Shown: one piece after another, positions 48,001-57,000 of the stretch
Numbering within the stretch: the first letter of the stretch is position 1
How the letters are laid out: each line of letters begins with the position of its first letter
Source: Euptelea pleiosperma
Lineage: Eukaryota > Streptophyta > Magnoliopsida > Ranunculales > Eupteleaceae
Assembly (NCBI GenBank): GCA_035048495.1
Contig: CM068540.1
Span: 3,890,829-3,954,828 of the forward strand
Length of the DNA: 64,000 nucleotides
Reading direction: 5' to 3'
Translations under genes and position numbers: made by a program
Notes under the pieces: model-generated
Told to the model about the DNA's origin: nothing
The model's database searches: none
What the model saw: only the letters and a program-made list of their open reading frames with translations

Positions 48001-51000
48001 CCAAAGCAGAAATCTTTGTTTCAGGCAATGACCAAGTTATGTCCTGATAAATAGTATGGATCCCCAAGTCTCTGCAAATGTTTTATTCGAAGTACTGTAA
48101 AAGACGTCTAGCCAGTGATGAAAGAGATATCTTTTGAGGAAATATCAATTGCTTGTGTGAATCAGTTCTAACCATTTAGCTTGTGAGGAGAGGTGAGAAG
48201 TTGCAATACTGCTTATTTATGTTGATGATATCGTTGCTACAAGAAATGAAGCGTCAGCTATACATGAGAAGGAGACTTATTTGGTTAGGACCTTTCATAT
48301 CAAAAGCCAAGGACCATGGATGTAAAAGTGGTTCACTCAAGGAAATTTATGCTTGCATGTTCTCATTTGCTGAAGGATACTATGAAGCTGGAGGGATGTC
48401 TTGTTGATTCTTCTATTGAGCAAAACCATAATCTGGGAGTTGATGATGGTGATTTGCTGACTAATCCTGGTGTCTATTCCGATTGGTGGATATGCTGATA
48501 TATCCCACCATCACAATACCGGATATACCATATGTGCTCTTAGTCTAAGTAGTCATTTCAACCTTGTGTTATCAATTACCAGAAAATCGATATTCAAATT
48601 CATCACCTGGTTCGTCTCATTGTGTCAGGTCTTATGAGGAGTCAGGTTTCAAGGTTGCTCTACCTATGAAACTATTTTGATAATTAGGGGGCAATTCAAA
48701 TTGCATAAAATCCATTGTTATCATGAGAGTATCAAGCATATTAATGCAGACCATTAGTTCATCAAGGAGACGGTGGCCTTAGAGAGATTTGCACTTCATT
48801 TGTTAGCATAGAACACAAGCTCACTAAATTTTGTTCCAAAGAGGTGGTCATGGACATGTAGGTGATATTCTAAACAAACTGAGCATCTGTTAACATCTAT
48901 GCTCTGTCTTGAGGGAAATAACTCACAGATTTCAGAGTTTTATCACTTTTTTCATGCAATTTTCTTATTAAATTGTTTTATTAAGTTGCAATACTGCTTA
49001 TTTCCAAAGAGGTGGTCATGGACATTTAGGTGATATTGATTATCAGAGAACTCCTAGAGAGTGGAAGCCCAGTGAGAAATGCAGGCTTTGATCCTCTTAT
49101 GAACCTCCTCTTGGGTGCCATACTTGTCGTCGACAATATATGATTATTTCTCTCCTTCCAAAAGGAATCATCCCCCACATAATTTTCCTCTTTACCTCCA
49201 GCCCCTTCAACAACCAGCCATGTAATGAATCAACCACACTTTTAGGAAAAATTCATTGAGCTCCAAACGTCCCCAACATCTTGATCCAAATACATTAGAA
49301 ATATTATGTGCCACTCATTGATGGAAATATTTTATTTTGATAGTTAGTGGAATATTATCAGAAGGGGAAGAGGGGGTGTCTACCCTCGGCCTCTCAACCT
49401 TTTTTCTTTCTCTTTTTTATTCTTTTCGTTTCTTCCTCTCTCCTCTTAATCTCCTTCCATCATTAAACCTAAGAAATTCATCTTTTTCTATGGCAGAACC
49501 CTTTTTTTTTATTTTATAAATGTGTATAATTCATTAAAGAAGGGGAAAACCCAAAAAACTGTACAAACCAGAACCACTAGCTCCTAACAGGGGGAGCGGG
49601 GCCCTCTAACAATTCATCCCACCAAAAAACAAAAGATTAAAATCTACATCCTCTAAAAGGAGGGGAAATAGACGACCACAAATAAAGGAGGGACTTCACA
49701 ACCAACACCACCTCTCTCCCATCCTGCTCCTTGTCTTCAAAGCTCCTGAGATTTCTCTCTTTGTCCATTGATTTTGCAGCAAAAAAGTGGCTGCAAACAG
49801 TAGGCAAATGACTATCTCATCCCCCTTGGTCTCCCCCAACAGCTCTCCCCTCTCAAACTACACGAATATTTATCAAATATTTGCTTACAAACATTTTCCT
49901 GCAAACTATAGATAGGTTACCAAACAGGGCCTACAAATATTTGCCTACATACATTTTCTATGACAGAAATTCATTCATGAATAATGTGTAACTTATTACA
50001 TTTAGCCATCATTTTTTTTACAGGTATTCTCTCTGTGGGCTGTTAGTGACAGAAAGTATGGGGGATTGAGCTTTTCATCTCAAGATGTTGGTGAAGTTCT
50101 TGCAATCTCAGGTACATAGATACCCATGTGTATTAATAATGTCAAAGAGCATACACTTTGTGTTTCCCTATCTTAAAAGGTAGGTAAGCACAAATTCTTA
50201 ATGAGAATTACGAATTTATAGTGTATTTGTTTGAATATAATTGTTCTTTGTCATGCTAAATTAAAAATGACGGTGGTTTCTTATCATGTACCTACAAGTC
50301 AGTAGTTCATTCTAAGCGTTTAGAGCTCTTATAGATTCACAAGCATCGAGCCTCCGAAATGATTACTCGTAGGAGCATAGATACCTAGGTACATAAACTG
50401 ATTTGGAGATAGATATGATGAGCCAGAGTATAACTGGGTTCCAAAATTCAAGACAGAGATATGATGCTACTAATTTTGTTTCTATTATGCTAAGCATAAT
50501 CATTTAATCATTAGCTCTGTAACAAGGATCTAAAAATTTGCCATTGCACACAAGTCAACACACTTTTTCGAACAGTTTTTTTAAAATGTACTCAAGATAA
50601 GGAACAACTGTACGGACATGTTGGTGTATCAGGTCTGTGGGGATCAGTGTCTGACACTTCATATTGTGTTGAAAACTAACACAAGTCCAGGTCTTTGTTA
50701 CATAGGTCATTCACTAAGTTCAATAAAAAGTTCGAGTATTTACAGAACTCTGAAGTAAGATCCTCTACTACATGCCACTTATTTTCTTTTATGAAAAAAA
50801 CAAACAGGAAAACCATTTGGAATTCTAAAGACAATGAACACTATGGCAGGATATAATTAACTTGTAACCTGTCCATGCAGTATCCAATACCAGAACCAGT
50901 ATCATATTCGGTGAAAACTGATATACTAAGCATATTAAAGTATATAAAATCCCAGACCCTTAGTTTAGCATCCATTAGTAAGACTATTTTTCTTGAAAAT

Positions 51001-54000
51001 GTTGTATGATATTATGCTCATATCTTGAGTAGAGTTCCTTTCAACATATCTGGTGTAGAGTTCCATTCAAGTGGTGATTGTTAAATTAAAATGACATGTA
51101 AAGAATTTAATTCATTCCACGTACTCTTATAAGCTTCTCATACCATTGTATACCACTGAATGCTGCATTATTTTTTGTAACATATTTAATATAATCATTT
51201 GTAAGAATATAAACATTAACATGATATTGGTGATGGAGTTTATCAGAGTTCTTTATAAATTGTTGTTATGATCCTAAAGGTTAAGACTTAAACTTTCTGC
51301 ACCTCTATCACCTATGTGCTTTTTGTGTATTGGTTTGGGACTTAACACTTGGTATCAGAGCCAACCCCACGTCATGGGGTTCAAGTCACGGGAGGGACGA
51401 CCTGAGGAAAGGGCTACCTGGGGGCTCGCTCAAAAAAGAGAAAATAGGGGTACCAGAAAAAATGCCGGGGGCTCGCTCACAAAAAAGTGAGAAAATCGGG
51501 GTACCGGAGTGAAAGCCACCTTAGAGTGGGCCACCGTGGACATTGGCCTTGGAAGTGTTACGATCCTAAAGGTTAAGACTTAAACTTTCCGCACCTCTAT
51601 CACCTAGGTGCTTTTGGTGTATTGGTTTGGGTCTTAACAATTGTCTCCTGTTATTTGGATGTCACTGGTTGCAACTACAATTCTCGTGCATGTGTTCGTA
51701 ACTTGATTTCTCTAGTGGCAGCATTATTGCAACCACTTTCTGTACTTCCATTTTTGACAAGTAAGGAAAATTTTTATTTAAGAAATACGAGGGAACTAGC
51801 GAAGAATGTTCCTATATAAAAAAATTGCCTAAAGCATGTTCAATCTACATCCAGGGGGGCCAAAAAGAGTGATTAAATATCCTCAACCCTTCCAATAACC
51901 CACAAACCTTTACCTTGCATTTTACACCTGATAGGACTAAACAAAAATTTCAAATATAGTCATAGTCTACGATGTGCACATACTTCCACTTGCATGGTGT
52001 ACTCATATTAACACACTAGGATACTGATGTTGGTACTGGAAACTGTACAGATACTTATAGGATACAATTTTATTTCCCTAATGTATATTGGTTATCTTCT
52101 CAACTCCCAATTGATTTTCTATTTGTCTTGTCAGTAAAAATATATAATGGGGTTGTGTAAAGAATCTTCCATTCTTTTTTTTTGATAAGTGAAGAATCTT
52201 CATAAATCTTTTGCAAATACTAGGACTTTCATAAAATTTGACATATTTTGAAGACTAAAGAATGATACTTAGCTTAATACAACTGAAATTAAAATCATGT
52301 TGTTGGAAGGGATACTCATTACTCACATTTGGACCTGCGTCCTTGATTTTGAAATATAGCAAGCCAAATCCTCATTCCTATACTTAGTTTAGTACTTTCA
52401 GCATGATTAGATTATGTTAAACAGCCATTTACCCCAAAAGATCGACCTGTTGGGGAAGGGTGAAACAACTATGTATATCAACGGGCCAACACAACACATG
52501 CGCGGGAACACATCATCCACTAACAAGCCTCCTCGGTAGGAATGCACTCCGCTAGAGACTTGAACCTGCGATCTCCCAAGCCTTAAGGCTCTGATACCAT
52601 GTTAAATAACCATTTACCCCAAAAAATCGACATGTTGGGGAAGGGTGAAACAACTATGATATCAACGGGTCGTCGGGCCAACACAACACATGCACAGGAA
52701 CACATCATCTGCTAACAGATTATACCTGTATGACATTGTAGGATGTCATGTCTAGAAGTTAAACAAGAGACTGGTTGAGTTGTCTTGTAATACCCTAAAA
52801 TGGAAAGATGGATATCCAAATTATGATTACTTGTTTTGGACAAACTTGCATTGTTGAACAGGATTATGCAAATTGAAACATACCGTTACTGATTACTTGT
52901 GGATCTATTAGGCTTTGGTCTTTTACTATTTCAACTTCTTCTATATCCGCCGGTTGAGAAGATTCTTGGGCCCATCATGGTTTCCCGCCTTGCAGCGGTA
53001 TACTTTCAACACCTTTGGTCGCTTAAAGTTTTAGTCTTTGCATTTTATACACAATGTTTGGACACTATTGTTCAATTGATGCTTCTTATATGCAGGTTTT
53101 ATCAATACCATTGTTATCAAGTTACCCCTTTATAGCTAGGCTATCGGGCCTCCGTCTTCAGTTGATAATCAATTGTGCTTCCATATTGAAGAATGTTCTC
53201 TCTGTAAGTAGATTTCAACTTGAAACTTTATTTCTTTAGGCACCTTTTAATTTGTATCTATGGTCTTCAACATCATCCGAGTTCAGAGGCTGTTTTTTTT
53301 ATGTTTTTGTCTTTAGATGGGAGGAGTTATTAAGAGTCTCTTCTCCCGATTGATGTGTACATAGCTATATTGTAGGCCTTCCTCTGGAGGTCCTGCTTAT
53401 CTGCTTTTGTTGGGGTTCTCCCCTTTAGTTCAGTACAACTATTACTTATCGAGAAAAAAAATATATATACTGCATAAAGAGGGGTGAAAATTGCTATTAT
53501 TTTGTTATATTAGCAATGAAAAAATTTCCTTGATCAAAGTTGAAGTTATACCTCATGCTTTCTGCACTTACAGGATTTATAATGCAGTCAAAGAAGGGAA
53601 AGAAACAGCAAGTATAAAAGCTAAAATGTCCAACCTGAAAGGTGGACTACAAGTTTTCTTTATAGAGAAGAAAACTTAGCAGAAAATTCCAACAATAATC
53701 TCCAAAATTCTTTTCAAAACCCTACAATGAACCCTTTTAAATAACCATAATCCTCTTCTAATCCCAACCTTATATTACCTTATATTATGACCCAAAGTTT
53801 TTTTTTTTTTTGTAATCTATTATGACCCAAAGTTGAAACACTACACTACTTTTATAGACCCAAAACATAAAACGATAGACCATGAACTAAACATGTTGAA
53901 ATAAGTGAGCGGGTCCACTCAAATTCACCATATAACATCCCTGTATGTGCTCCCAAACTGTGCTGGACTGTTGTAAGCCTGATCGTCTACTCATTTTTTG

Positions 54001-57000
54001 CCGTATCTTGGCTGCAGTTTGCAAATTGAGATGATCCCCATTCTGATATGTAGCTGCATAGTTATAATTTACATAAAGTGGGTACTAACTTGAAAGACGT
54101 TGATCAAGATGAGGTGATGTTTGAGTGAATTGATACCTCCATGGCCTCCTTAGAGAGCTATGTATTGATAAATATATAATGAGTATTTCCTTCTTATTTT
54201 TCTTTTTAATAGATTACTATCATAAATTTTATTGATTTAGAAAGAGGGAGATACAAAGTTTGGGAAAAGCATTCCCAGCATACAAAGATTCTGCTATGAA
54301 CTAGCCCTTTCGCAAGGGAGTCTGCCAAATCATTGGCTCCACTAAGACTACAAGAAAAAATAGTCACCCACATGGAAAATTTTTTCAAGTTCACCATGGA
54401 GATCATCTCACAAAAATATAAGTTCATTCTGACATCTGGACCATCCATTTCACTGCAATTTTTTTCCAAATTGGATAGGATTAGAAGTTTCAGAATTGGA
54501 TGATTTTTGTGAATATGATCTCCATGGTGAAGAGATCATCCTCAACAAAAACCAGCCCTTACTCATCTCCATGTGGGCCCCACAAGGGCATGCCATTTTG
54601 GGCAAGTTAGAATAATGAGACCAATATATATTATGGTTTGCTATCATTCACCTAGGTGATTGTGCTGATTTTTACAAGGTGAATTTTATCAAGTGAATTC
54701 AATTAAAGACGCCTGATTTAATATGTTTATTTTGAAGATTAGGTGTTTCTTTAAATATGAAGATAATGGCATTTCTATAAATATATGTGGTTTAAGAAGC
54801 AGTTTGACAATGTTAACCCTTCTAAGAAAGTGTCTATATGCAATACAAGGTTGTAATTTAATGTTTTTCATGGGAACATTTCCTTGAAGTTACAGAAGAA
54901 AATGTGGACAACAGCAATCTAGTAATGTGAAATTGATTCATTAAATTACAAGGTTGGCATCATTAAATTTACATAAAATGATCCTTTAAACAACCCAGTC
55001 CTCTCCCCCTCCCTAATGTATTGACTGTCATTCTCTCTTATATACCTGTGCAATCTGAATATACATTCAATTGATTTGGCATGTTCATCCTTGCTTTTAT
55101 CATGTCCTACATTTTCTTGAGGTACTTCAGCTTACAAGGAATTCTTTTTCTTGCAATTAGGTGTCCACTATCACAGGATTATTCATTTTGCTGAACAATG
55201 CTGTGGTAAGCCTCCAACATAATTAAAAATAAAAATAAAAAGTTTCCACTCTCTTCATTTCTTTTTCTCTTTTTTGGTTCGGATTTAAATCTTTCAACTC
55301 AGTAGTATGCCACCACAACTTAGTTATTAACTGCTTGTTTGACCTGATACTGCCATGGCAGCCCCAACACCTAAGAGGAGCTGCAAATGGCATTTCTATG
55401 ACTGCAATGTCCATTTTCAAAGCATTTGGCCCTGCAGGAGGAGGTGCTATGTAAGTATCCTACAGAATTGCATCGTTCTTCTACATTTGTGTGATGATGT
55501 ACTTGAGAGGAAAGCCATTACACACATATTATGTACTCAAGCTAGACTGATCTTATATCTGACCTGCATGTTCTACTATAAGTCCTTGCTTTTAATCATA
55601 AAAAGTAGGCAGTTTCTTATGGTTGTTTACAATTTAAAACTTCGAACTTTTTTATTAGGAAAATTTCATTGATTAAAAATCTAGTTTTTGTTTACTGAAT
55701 TTACTGCAAACATTCATTTGATTATCAGGCTATTGAGATGGCTGTTCTTCAATTTCTTGGGAACAAGTAATTGCAGATTCATAAACTTAGTAGCTTCAAT
55801 TGTTAGACCACCTGAAAAATGATTATACACAGGTTATGGCATATCATGTCAACTAAAGTTAGTAGCTTCAATTGTTGATCTTATTCTGAAGTTACAATCA
55901 ATAAATCTCTATTAGTTTAGATATCAATATACATTCCTTAGGCTATTGTGAAAAAAAGCAGACAGGAGGTGAATTGAATAGATTGAGTAGGAATAATAGA
56001 GAGGAGGAAATAGGGGGTTTGATGTGTCAACCATCAAACCTTCCCTTGACTCTTTTTACCAGTCCTTGTATTCTAATTACATATGAATTAACTATACAGT
56101 AAGGAGAACATATGAAGACCTATACTCTCCTAAAGACAATATATGTACGCTCCACTTCAAATTGGAGCATAACTGTCAGTTATGCACATCTTACCAAAGA
56201 TTTCTTGAACTCTGGATTTGCCTAAAGCATTCATGATTCATGAATATATCCATATACTGGTGTTCAAACCTCACAGAAGGAGATCATAATTTCCTAGAAT
56301 TAAATTTTCTTATGTACAAGACAATTGACTTCAATGTGTTTAGTTGTCTCATGAAACACAAGTAGTGGCACTATTGATGCAGGACATTTAACCAATACTC
56401 CCCAAAAGCCGCGACTGTTGGTAGCGTGAGATTAAATTCCTTTATCTCATAGCCTATGATTCATGCCCTCGGTCAAACCCTCCTTCGTGGGTCCCATTTC
56501 ACATAGGCCATCCCACCCCGAGTGTGCCCCATATACGCAGGTTGCCCCACTCGAGCCAGGTGTGAAAATGCCCCTGCATTAATCACCCCCGGTGAGGAGT
56601 CTCGAACACGAGACCTCCCGCTCTGATACCACTTTGATGCAGGACATTTAACCAATACTCCCCAAAAGCCGCAACTTTTGGTAGCGTGAGATTAAATTCC
56701 TTTATCTCATAGCCCATGATCTAGGCCCTCGGTCAAACCCTCCTTCGTGGGTTCCATTTCACATGGGCCATCCCACCCCGAGTGTGCCCCTATAAACGCA
56801 GGCTGCCCCACTCGAGCCCGGTGTGAAAATGCCGTTGCATTAACTATGAATTGCGAATTGATTAACCATGGAAATGAAAGCCCAAAACCCAAGGCTGCCC
56901 CACTCGAGCCCGGTGTGAAAATGCCGTTGCTTTAACTATGAATTGCGAATTGATTAACCATGGAAATGAAAGCCCAAAACCCAAGTCAGTCAGAATAGTC

